5,562 nt of DNA. Source: Desulfobulbaceae bacterium (GTDB lineage Bacteria; Desulfobacterota; Desulfobulbia; Desulfobulbales; Desulfobulbaceae). Position 1 is the stretch's first letter; every line of letters begins with the position of its first letter. The translations under genes and the position numbers were made by a program. The stretch spans positions 1 to 5,562 of the forward strand of contig JALXCX010000273.1 of the NCBI GenBank assembly GCA_026990725.1, given 5' to 3'. Of this stretch, positions 1 to 5,562 are shown one piece after another. The notes under the pieces are model-generated. The model worked only from the letters and a program-made list of their open reading frames with translations, did no database searches and was not told the origin of the DNA.

Positions 1-2
1 CC

Positions 3-1802
3 GAGGGCATTATTAATCTGCTCAAATCCTCACTCGGTTTGTCTGGTGCCGGTAAACGATTTCCCACTAAACGGGTGATCATCAACCTGCTTTCAGGTTC
101 CATCAACAAGGCTCGCCCAATCGAAGATCTGGTCTTTGAGTCGCATATACATCTCTCGGAATTTATTGACGATTTTCACACAATTCGTAAACACTACGCC
201 GAGTTCAAAAAAGATCACGGCCTCATGGACTACGATGACCTGCTGGTCAACTGGCAACGGCTTCTGGCAGAGTCCAAGCAGGCAAGAAACGATATCTGTT
301 CCCGGTTTCAATACATTCTGGTGGATGAATACCAAGACACTAACCTGATTCAGGCAGAAATTGTCCGCCTGCTGGCCCACAACCATGAGAACGTGATGGT
401 CGTCGGCGATGATGCCCAGTCAATTTACAGCTTCAGGGGCGCTGATTTTTATAATATCATGCGCTTTCCCGATCAGTTTCCCGGCACCACAATCATCAAA
501 CTTGAGCAGAATTACCGCTCCATCCAGCCTATTTTATCACTTACCAATGCTGTCATAGCCCAGGCCCAGAAAAGATTTACCAAAAAACTGTTCACCGAGC
601 TTGAGGGCGAAACTCGTCCTGTTGTTTACAAAGCTCGAAATGAGGCGGCAGAGGCACGCTTTATAGTTGAAAAAATAAAAGAACTACAAGAAAAAGGCAT
701 AGACACTTCATCAATCGCTGTACTGTTTCGTTCCGGTTTTCATTCCTATAAACTTGAGCTTGAGCTGAACAGTAGAATGATCGAGTTTGAAAAACGGGGC
801 GGGCTTAAACTGACCGAATCAGCCCACATCAAAGATGTTCTCTCTTTTCTGCGCATCCTGATTAACCCATGGGATAATCTATCCTGGAACCGGATACTGC
901 TGCACCTGGACAAAGTCGGTCCCAAGACTGCCCAGAAGATACTTGCAAAGATTTCTGAATTTGATGATCCCGTTAAAGCGCTTCAGAGTTACAAACCGGC
1001 ACCAACCTGGAAAGCCGGTTTTACCAAGCTGACTACCGCTCTTGGCCAAATAAGCGAAAAAGGGCTTACTCCGGGAGCTATTTTTGATCTGGTCATGGCC
1101 TATTACGAGCCGATTCTTGAAAAAATCTATTATGATGACTACCCGAAACGAAAAGGTGATCTCGAGCAGATCAAAGCGCTGATCGGCGGCTATGGCGATC
1201 TGCAATCCTTTGTTGATGACACGGCCCTTGACCCGCCAGAGGCAACAACGTCGCAAGAGCAGGACGAAGACAACAAACGGCTGATTCTCTCGACTATTCA
1301 CTCGGCCAAGGGGCTTGAGTGGGACGCGGTCTTTGTGATTGGCCTGGCCGAGGGGCGCTTTCCCCATCAACGGGCGGAACCAGGAGAACAGTGGGAAGAA
1401 GAGCGCAGACTGCTCTATGTGGCAGCAACTCGAGCAAAGAAATACCTTTTTCTCAGCTATCCCCGAGAGTTAATGACGCCTGACCGAAAATTTCACCGTA
1501 CGGGCATGTCACCTTTTCTACAGGAAATCAACCCTGGTCTCTATATAGATGAAGATCCGGCACCTGCGACCACATCGTTTGCATCCAGTAATCATGCAAC
1601 CGCTGTTCCCCCGGTCCGGACAAGAAAATCAGTTCAATCAGCACGCGTTGATTTTAGCCCAGGCATGATGGTGAAACATCCTTTTTTCGGCATCGGCAAA
1701 ATAAAAAATGTCCCCGGCCCCCGACGGGTTGAAGTCTCTTTTGACCGCCATGGTGACAAGATACTCCATCTTGATTATGCCAAGCTCGAAGTTATGGAAT
1801 AA
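3..1802 (+). CDS. UvrD/PcrA-type ATP-dependent DNA helicase (SF1A), N-terminus outside window
   Basis: A 3'-5' single-strand DNA translocase and helicase of the UvrD/Rep/PcrA family, acting in the cytoplasm in DNA repair or replication restart. The reading frame is open from base 3, so the gene starts upstream; the TTG at 39 is internal. Residues below count from that TTG. Visible are MDYDDLL (63-69), motif II VDEYQD (95-100, Walker B with catalytic Glu), motif III VVGDDAQSIYSFRGA (121-135), motif IV LEQNYRS (155-161), motif V STIHSAKGLEWD (418-429) and motif VI RRLLYVAATRAK (456-467, arginine finger). A small Tudor-like tail follows (about 540-587, with HPFFGIGK and a KILHLDYAKL ending) as in PcrA/UvrD, where it contacts RNA polymerase or DNA. 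Walker A (GxGKT) and the Q motif must lie upstream. At about 600 visible residues the whole protein is probably 700 or more. It is first of the visible genes in an operon with folC, 2 nt downstream. The family is certain; whether it is UvrD, PcrA or a paralogue is not decidable here. Confidence 0.95.
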   Translation, partial: EGIINLLKSSLGLSGAGKRFPTKRVIINLLSGSINKARPIEDLVFESHIHLSEFIDDFHTIRKHYAEFKKDHGLMDYDDLLVNWQRLLAESKQARNDICSRFQYILVDEYQDTNLIQAEIVRLLAHNHENVMVVGDDAQSIYSFRGADFYNIMRFPDQFPGTTIIKLEQNYRSIQPILSLTNAVIAQAQKRFTKKLFTELEGETRPVVYKARNEAAEARFIVEKIKELQEKGIDTSSIAVLFRSGFHSYKLELELNSRMIEFEKRGGLKLTESAHIKDVLSFLRILINPWDNLSWNRILLHLDKVGPKTAQKILAKISEFDDPVKALQSYKPAPTWKAGFTKLTTALGQISEKGLTPGAIFDLVMAYYEPILEKIYYDDYPKRKGDLEQIKALIGGYGDLQSFVDDTALDPPEATTSQEQDEDNKRLILSTIHSAKGLEWDAVFVIGLAEGRFPHQRAEPGEQWEEERRLLYVAATRAKKYLFLSYPRELMTPDRKFHRTGMSPFLQEINPGLYIDEDPAPATTSFASSNHATAVPPVRTRKSVQSARVDFSPGMMVKHPFFGIGKIKNVPGPRRVEVSFDRHGDKILHLDYAKLEVME

Positions 1803-1804
1803 AC

Positions 1805-3139
1805 ATGGATTATCAACAGGCGTGGGAGTTTCTTGACAGGCTCCAGTTTTTCAAAATCAAGCTCGGACTGGAATCCATGAACACCTTTCTTGCCCGGCTT
1901 GGTAATCCGCACAACGACCTGCCCTGCATCCATATCGGCGGCACCAACGGCAAAGGTTCGGTCGGGGCAACCCTTTCTTCCATACTCTCTGCAGCCGGAT
2001 ATAGAACTGGTTTTTATACCTCGCCCCATCTCAGCTCTGTACGGGAACGATTTGCCATAAACGACGAATATATTCCAAAAAAAGATTTTGCCCGCCTTAT
2101 CAACCGCATTGCCAAGGTGCTGGACGGCGACCAGATCACCTATTTTGAATGTACCACTACCCTTGCCATGCTCTGGTTTGCTGAACAAAATGTTGATTTT
2201 GCCATTCTCGAAGTGGGTATGGGCGGGCGTCTGGATGCCACCAATGTCGTCACTCCCCTGCTCTCCATCATCACCAATGTTTCCATGGACCACGAGCAAT
2301 ACCTGGGGGAAACTCTGCAACAGGTTGCCGTTGAAAAAGCCGGCATCATCAAGCCGGGAGTCCCCGTGGTTTCGGCAGTGGCCGCCGGCGTTACTGAAGA
2401 AGTCATTTCCAGGCAATGCGAGAAAAAGAATGCGCCACTTTTTCTGTATGGCCGCGATTTTTCCGGTCAACGCAGCAAGACATCGGCAGATCTGTTCCAT
2501 TACAGCGGTATTCATAAAACCAGGACAAATAATTTGCCCATCGCCATGAAGGGGCATTATCAGATCAGTAACGCAAGCCTTGCCCTGGCTGCAACCGAAC
2601 TCCTGCGGGATAAAAAATTTACGGTTTCCACCAAGGCAATTCAAACCGGACTGCGCAAGACCCGTTGGCCGGGACGGCTTGAATCATTTTTTCTGGACGC
2701 TGAGGCAATATGTCCGAAGAATAAAAATACATCCGGAAACCGCCGCCATTTTCTTCTGGATGGGGCTCATAATCCAGCCGGTGTGGCGGCTTTACAAAAA
2801 GCCCTTGCCGAAGAATTTCCCCGTGACCGGCTTATTCTTCTCTGGGGAGCAATGGCGGATAAAGATCTCAAGACAACCCTTGCAGAGATCTCTCCACTAG
2901 CCGATATAATTATTTTTACCAGTCCCCGTTCTGAGCGTTCTGCAACAGGTGAGCAGTTAGAAAAATGTCTGCCTGAAAACAGGGATTGTCAGGTCATCCT
3001 GACAGATTCCGTCCACAACGGTATTTGTGAGGCATGCAGGATCAGCACAAAAAAAGACCTTATCTGCGTGGCCGGTTCCCTCTATCTTGTTGGAGAGGCG
3101 CGTCAGATTCTTCTTGGAGAACTGGTTGACAATGGATGA
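1805..3139 (+). CDS. folC: Folylpolyglutamate synthase / dihydrofolate synthase
   Basis: FolC ligates glutamate to dihydropteroate and/or folates with ATP, the last step of folate synthesis and the step that retains folates in the cell. At 444 residues it has the usual length and is complete. The Mur-ligase-like fold is marked by the P-loop GGTNGKGS (45-52), YTSPHL (71-76), LEVGMGGRLDATN (135-147, metal-binding Glu136), SMDHEQYLG (160-168, His163), EKAGIIK (177-183; Lys178 sits where the family has a carbamylated lysine), GHYQISNA (250-257), TRWPGRLE (286-293), LDGAHNP (318-324) and GAMADKDL (348-355). The start ATG lies 2 nt after the helicase stop, with a weak GGA(A) at 1796-1799 as ribosome site, so translation is probably coupled. 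The 3' end overlaps the HNH gene by 8 nt. The motifs do not tell bifunctional from monofunctional enzyme; bifunctional is the commoner bacterial case. Confidence 0.97.
   Translation: MDYQQAWEFLDRLQFFKIKLGLESMNTFLARLGNPHNDLPCIHIGGTNGKGSVGATLSSILSAAGYRTGFYTSPHLSSVRERFAINDEYIPKKDFARLINRIAKVLDGDQITYFECTTTLAMLWFAEQNVDFAILEVGMGGRLDATNVVTPLLSIITNVSMDHEQYLGETLQQVAVEKAGIIKPGVPVVSAVAAGVTEEVISRQCEKKNAPLFLYGRDFSGQRSKTSADLFHYSGIHKTRTNNLPIAMKGHYQISNASLALAATELLRDKKFTVSTKAIQTGLRKTRWPGRLESFFLDAEAICPKNKNTSGNRRHFLLDGAHNPAGVAALQKALAEEFPRDRLILLWGAMADKDLKTTLAEISPLADIIIFTSPRSERSATGEQLEKCLPENRDCQVILTDSVHNGICEACRISTKKDLICVAGSLYLVGEARQILLGELVDNG
3116..3119 (+). promoter_or_regulatory. Ribosome binding site of HNH gene, inside folC
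   Basis: GGAG lies within the last codons of folC, 12 nt before ATG 3132. The spacing is slightly long. It is the only Shine-Dalgarno-like sequence near this start, and it supports the 92-residue form over the longer open frame that reaches back into folC. Confidence 0.5.
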
Positions 3140-3410
3140 CTTTTTCAATTTTGGTGTGGATGACGCTTTTATACGAGCAGAACGCAGCAAGGCAAGAGCC
3201 CTGAGAAAAACCCGCTGGTGGCAGCAGGCAACAGCATCAGGGACCTGTCATTATTGCGACAAAAAAGTCGGTTTTAAAAACCTGACAATGGATCACGTCG
3301 TCCCCCTCTCCCGTGGTGGCCGCTCTACCAAGGGCAATATTGTCCCCTGCTGCAAACAGTGCAACAGGAACAAGAAAGCAGACCTGCCGCCGGATCTTGA
3401 GAAACTGTAA
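3132..3410 (+). CDS. Small HNH nuclease-domain protein
   Basis: A 92-residue protein with a C-terminal HNH (beta-beta-alpha metal) nuclease domain. Visible are a zinc-knuckle pair Cys39-x2-Cys42 and Cys74-x2-Cys77, the catalytic Asp54-His55 in MDHVVPLSRGG, Asn69 in KGNIVPCC, and a basic CNRNKK tail (77-82). All residues needed for an active HNH site are present. The N-terminus is charged (DDFFNFGVDDAFIRAERSKARALRK pattern, residues 2-26) with no signal peptide or membrane segment. I chose ATG 3132 because GGAG at 3116-3119 lies 12 nt upstream and the start overlaps the folC stop by 8 nt, as in coupled operon genes; the frame stays open further upstream inside folC, but upstream starts would add non-family sequence. 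The substrate is unknown. Stand-alone HNH proteins of this size can be phage, homing or housekeeping nucleases; the operon position after folC argues for a resident chromosomal gene. No methylase or restriction partner is seen. Confidence 0.88.
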   Translation: MDDFFNFGVDDAFIRAERSKARALRKTRWWQQATASGTCHYCDKKVGFKNLTMDHVVPLSRGGRSTKGNIVPCCKQCNRNKKADLPPDLEKL

Positions 3411-3608
3411 TTTTTTTTTGCTTTTCCCGTTTACCCCTTTCCATTTTTTAACTCTGACCACAGCAAACGTATTCCTCAGGCTCCACTGCCACTATCTTTT
3501 TTTTAATGGATACCGAGCAATCATGGGGCATTCTCGCCTGCTAACAAAGCAGTAGCATGTCACCATATTTAAAGAATCTATTCTTCTTTTCTTCCTTCTT
3601 TTCAATAT

Positions 3609-3622
3609 TTGACCTGCATCAA
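3609..3622 (+). promoter_or_regulatory. Putative CRP/FNR-family operator
   Basis: TTGAC-CTGC-ATCAA matches 9 of 10 half-site bases of the FNR consensus TTGAT-N4-ATCAA. Its centre lies about 40 bp upstream of the start point predicted from the extended -10 at 3640-3648, the position used by class II activators of the CRP/FNR family. The regulator could be FNR itself or a relative sensing oxygen, nitric oxide or redox state; the sequence cannot say which. Confidence 0.5.
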
Positions 3623-3639
3623 GGACAGCTTATCGATCC

Positions 3640-3648
3640 TGCTATACT
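3640..3648 (+). promoter_or_regulatory. Extended -10 promoter element
   Basis: TGcTATACT combines the TGn extension with a -10 hexamer differing from TATAAT at one position. No good -35 lies 17 bp upstream (the hexamer there is like CAAGGA), which fits an activator-dependent promoter using the FNR-type box at 3609-3622. Transcription would start near 3655 and run toward the hydrolase gene, giving a leader of about 165 nt. Confidence 0.5.
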
Positions 3649-3689
3649 GTCGCCATGACGAGACATTTTTTTGATGCATAAAATGCCGC

Positions 3690-3714
3690 AACAGAGTAAA
3701 AGCAATATTCTGTT
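3690..3714 (+). other. Possible leader hairpin
   Basis: AACAGAGTA pairs with TATTCTGTT (9 bp including one G-U) around a 7-nt loop, followed directly by a short T stretch (TTC). It begins about 35 nt after the predicted start point. It could be a weak terminator that yields a short RNA, a leader structure, or chance in AT-rich sequence. Confidence 0.25.
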
Positions 3715-3821
3715 TTCTAACAGCTTGTTTTTCCCAGCTCAATGATTAGTTTACTGAACAAGAGAAGGACAACGAATTTCAGGAATAATTTTTTTTAACT
3801 AGAAAAGTATATTATTTTATT

Positions 3822-4187
3822 ATGAGTTTTCTTGAAGGACTGCTCTGGCTCACATTAAACATCTACCATGAGGCACGCAGCGAACCCCAGATCGGCCAGC
3901 TTGCTGTTGCCCATGTGACCCTAAACAGAGCGGTAAATAAACATGAAAGCGTGGAAGAGGTTGTCAGGGAGCCCTACCAGTTCAGCTGGACATTTCAAAA
4001 GGATTCCTACCTGCCCACGGAGACAGATGCCTTTGTCAATTGCATGAAAACTGCCCTGAAGGCCATGACCACGCCGGATTTTACCCACGGCGCAACCTAT
4101 TATCACCAGCAGGACATTCATCCGGACTGGGCAGACAGCATGACCTATGTGGCCCAGTACGGAACGCATAAATTTTATCGTCAGTAA
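3822..4187 (+). CDS. Cell wall hydrolase, SleB/CwlJ type (Hydrolase_2 family)
   Basis: A 121-residue peptidoglycan hydrolase domain of the SleB/CwlJ family, whose members cleave the glycan strand. Family marks are NIYHEARSEP (13-22, with Glu17 the likely catalytic acid), GQLAVAHVTLNRA (25-37), the YQFSW motif (52-56), ATYYH (91-95), HPDWA (100-104) and the closing GTHKFYR (114-120). The domain fills the whole protein: there is no signal peptide, LysM or SPOR domain, so export would need a holin or another route, as for phage endolysins. The ATG at 3822 is the only reasonable start, because TAA at 3786-3788 closes the frame upstream and no NTG start lies between. No Shine-Dalgarno sequence precedes it; the nearest purine-rich stretch is about 37 nt away. 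It stands alone between an AT-rich gap and a terminator, with no other lysis genes visible. It may be a prophage remnant, a lone acquired gene or a host autolysin with an unusual export route. Confidence 0.88.
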   Translation: MSFLEGLLWLTLNIYHEARSEPQIGQLAVAHVTLNRAVNKHESVEEVVREPYQFSWTFQKDSYLPTETDAFVNCMKTALKAMTTPDFTHGATYYHQQDIHPDWADSMTYVAQYGTHKFYRQ

Positions 4188-4232
4188 TTCTTTACACGAC
4201 AGAATTCTGGACATTCCCCTGAGATAGAGAAT

Positions 4233-4269
4233 AAAAAAGCCTTTCCGGCATTCCCGGAAAGGCTTTTTT
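4233..4269. terminator. Bidirectional rho-independent terminator
   Basis: AAAAAAGCCTTTCCGG (4233-4248) and CCGGAAAGGCTTTTTT (4254-4269) form a perfect 16-bp stem around the 5-nt loop CATTC. Six A on the left and six T on the right give a U-tract in whichever direction it is transcribed. It lies between the hydrolase stop on the plus strand and the transketolase stop on the minus strand, and can end both transcripts. Confidence 0.95.
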
Positions 4270-4283
4270 GTTTTTTATGCCTC

Positions 4284-4298
4284 AGCAGGTTGTCTGCT
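4284..4298. other. Small hairpin downstream of transketolase
   Basis: AGCAG and CTGCT pair (5 bp) around GTTGT, with two more pairs outside a C/A mismatch (4281-4301). It lies between the transketolase stop and the strong terminator and has no T-run of its own. Its function is unknown; it may simply be part of the transketolase 3' UTR. Confidence 0.3.
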
Positions 4299-4322
4299 AA
4301 GTAACAGGGATAACTCTCAGGC

Positions 4323-5562
4323 TTAAATCAGGCCCTCAACAGTCCTGGCAATAGAAGGACCATCAAGTCCCTGCTGTTTATACAGATCAGCAGGCTTTCC
4401 AGAGCCGCCGTAATGTTGTACGCCCAGGCGTTTCAGCGTTGCCGCTGCGCCCTGCTCCATAAGTGCTGTTGCAACTGAAGCACCAAGACCCGTCTCAATG
4501 TGATGATCCTCCACCGTGATAATAGGCCCAATATTGGCCGCTTCAACCACAGCCTCAACATCTAAGGGCAGAAGCGAGGCCATGTTCAACACACCAACAG
4601 ATTTTCCGGCATCATTTAATATCTGCCAGGCCTCCATGCAGGCCGGAGTAACGGAACCATAGGTGATAATGGTGGCCTCAGTTCCATGGCGCAGCCAATC
4701 GGCCTTGCCCGGGGTAAAGGTATAATCAGCATCAAAAAATACTGACCCGTCTTCTTTGGTAATCATGCCCATTTTTGAGCGCCCCATGCCGACAAAAAAA
4801 TTACCGGGATGTACAGCGATATGTCGGACAATGCGATCCGTCTGGTTAGGATCTGCAGGCATGAAAACAGAAAAACGAAAACAGTTTTTCAACAACCCCA
4901 GATAATCAATGCATTGATGGGTCGGACCGTCTTCACCAACATCAAGCCCCACATGGGTGGCAACGACCTTGATATTTGCGTGGTTAAAATCATTTAAACG
5001 ATTCTGATTATACACTTCAGAAACCGCAAACGACCCAAAAGTGGAGAAAAACGTGACCATATTTTCACAACTCATGGCACCGCTGACTGCGGCCGCATGG
5101 TGCTCCTGAATGCCAAGCTCGAAATACCCATCTGGCGAGTGCTTGTGAAAACCACCCATCTTCACCGAACCTTCAAGATCACAGGAAACACCCGTAATTA
5201 CCGGAGGCTGCCCCGGTTTATTGTTGGCTTCTGCAAGACCAAGCAGCGCATTGCCATAGCCTGAACGACAGTCGGTAACAGTTGTTGCGTCATAAACAAG
5301 AGGTTCACCGGGAACAACATCGGGATAGTCGCGGCGCGGCTCCATAATGGTATTTGTTTGAACTGGTTGTTTGCGCTTTTCCTGCCAGGCTTCAAAATCA
5401 TTTTCCACTCCAAGCTCGGCAAGGGCATCAGCCAACATGTCGGGAGGCAGAGGCGAGCCATGATATTTGGCCTGGTTTTCCATAAAGGAAATGCCCTTGC
5501 CCATGATCGTCCGGGCAACAATGACTGTGGGCTGGCCATTATCATTCTGATAAGCGGAACGC
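4323..5562 (-). CDS. tkt: Transketolase, N-terminus outside window
   Basis: Transketolase moves two-carbon ketol units between sugar phosphates with thiamine diphosphate and a divalent metal, in the cytoplasm, for the non-oxidative pentose phosphate pathway. The frame is open to the right edge, so the Met at 5504 is internal; 19 further residues are visible before it (with PTVIVARTI, the end of the diphosphate-binding domain). Residues counted from that Met: GKGISFMEN (2-10), YHGSPL (14-19, matching the SHGAPL histidine of E. coli), then the pyrimidine-binding domain from about 70 with FELGIQEHH (128-136; Glu134 activates the cofactor), FFSTFGSF (152-159) and GEDGPTHQ (190-197), then the C-terminal transketolase domain from about 273 to 393. 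All three domains lie on one chain, so this is the full-length rather than the split form. GIQEHH with GLDVGEDG marks a subgroup unlike E. coli TktA. It reads toward the bidirectional terminator. Confidence 0.95.
   Translation of the reverse strand, partial: RSAYQNDNGQPTVIVARTIMGKGISFMENQAKYHGSPLPPDMLADALAELGVENDFEAWQEKRKQPVQTNTIMEPRRDYPDVVPGEPLVYDATTVTDCRSGYGNALLGLAEANNKPGQPPVITGVSCDLEGSVKMGGFHKHSPDGYFELGIQEHHAAAVSGAMSCENMVTFFSTFGSFAVSEVYNQNRLNDFNHANIKVVATHVGLDVGEDGPTHQCIDYLGLLKNCFRFSVFMPADPNQTDRIVRHIAVHPGNFFVGMGRSKMGMITKEDGSVFFDADYTFTPGKADWLRHGTEATIITYGSVTPACMEAWQILNDAGKSVGVLNMASLLPLDVEAVVEAANIGPIITVEDHHIETGLGASVATALMEQGAAATLKRLGVQHYGGSGKPADLYKQQGLDGPSIARTVEGLI

Larger units (their letters stand above)
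3411..3821. other. AT-rich 411-bp intergenic region with T-tracts
   Basis: No convincing long gene lies here on either strand, and base composition is visibly more AT-rich than in the flanking genes. It begins with nine T immediately after the HNH stop (3411-3419). A weak CAAGA/TCTTG pairing (3371-3375 with 3395-3399) precedes that run but ends 11 nt short of it, so a proper intrinsic terminator cannot be claimed. Further T-tracts sit at 3497-3504, 3666-3672 and 3789-3796. A pure pyrimidine run covers 3581-3603. A short CTGCT/AGCAG hairpin lies at 3538-3552. The FNR-type box with promoter, the leader hairpin and the possible minus-strand small ORF are described separately. No tRNA, insertion-sequence end or direct-repeat array was seen. 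Confidence 0.7.

Noticed and set aside
39..41. TTG as the start of the helicase gene
   Set aside because: The frame is open upstream to base 3, and the essential Walker A region is missing, so the true start must lie off the window.
879..1370. 163-codon open frame on the minus strand opposite the helicase
   Set aside because: It is antisense to conserved helicase sequence, including motif V, and its product resembles no family.
1775..2644. 289-codon open frame on the minus strand opposite folC
   Set aside because: It lies fully antisense to a folC with all family motifs, and its product shows no recognisable domain; it is a codon-usage shadow.
3027..3131. Longer HNH form starting inside folC
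   Set aside because: It would add 35 residues encoded by the folC end in another frame, without family character; ATG 3132 has the better ribosome site and operon overlap.
3538..3552. CTGCT/AGCAG hairpin as a terminator or repeat family shared with 4284-4298
   Set aside because: The stem is only 5 bp with no T-run, and apart from the arms the two copies share no sequence.
3609..3648. TTGACC as a sigma-70 -35 for the TATACT -10
   Set aside because: The spacer would be 28 bp, far beyond the usual 16-18; the same bases make better sense as half of an FNR-type operator.
3674..3745. 23-codon plus-strand ORF in the hydrolase leader
   Set aside because: There is no ribosome site, and composition is like the surrounding AT-rich sequence; an 8-codon ORF at 3655-3681 is equally unsupported.
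5502..5504. Met at 5504 as the transketolase start
   Set aside because: The frame continues upstream with the conserved PTVIVARTI segment of the diphosphate domain, so this Met is internal.

Overview
The window carries parts or all of five protein genes in two converging groups, separated by a perfect bidirectional terminator. Codon choice, moderate GC and the protein types suggest a Gram-negative, probably anaerobic deltaproteobacterium (Desulfobacterota, perhaps Desulfobulbales-like). The main grounds are the look of the FolC, the transketolase subgroup (pyrimidine-domain motif GIQEHH plus GEDG.THQ) and the small HNH protein next to folC. This placement is inference from remembered family resemblance, not from a search.

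Left part (1-3410, + strand) is a tight operon. It begins with a UvrD/PcrA-type superfamily 1 DNA helicase whose N-terminus, including the Walker A lysine, lies off the window. After a 2-nt gap comes folC (folylpolyglutamate/dihydrofolate synthase), which then overlaps by 8 nt a 92-residue HNH nuclease-domain protein. Helicase and HNH protein are DNA-acting; FolC is a folate enzyme. Co-transcription is almost certain from the spacing, but a shared function is not shown.

Middle part (3411-3821) is a 411-bp AT-rich gap rich in T-tracts. Its best signal is a CRP/FNR-family palindrome (TTGAC-N4-ATCAA) followed at class II distance by an extended -10 (TGcTATACT). It also holds a 23-nt pure pyrimidine run, a small hairpin and a possible 27-codon ORF on the minus strand. 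The gene that follows (3822-4187, +) is a compact SleB/CwlJ-type cell wall hydrolase (Hydrolase_2 family) with no signal peptide and no visible Shine-Dalgarno sequence, a phage-endolysin-like layout.

Right part: a 16-bp perfect stem with A/T flanks at 4233-4269 can end transcripts from both sides. Beyond it, on the minus strand, is the C-terminal two thirds of a full-length-type transketolase (end of the thiamine-diphosphate domain, pyrimidine-binding domain, C-terminal domain), whose N-terminus lies off the right edge. I see no mobile element, CRISPR array, tRNA or rRNA. The genes themselves belong to known families; the most unusual part is the regulated-looking gap and the orphan hydrolase behind it.
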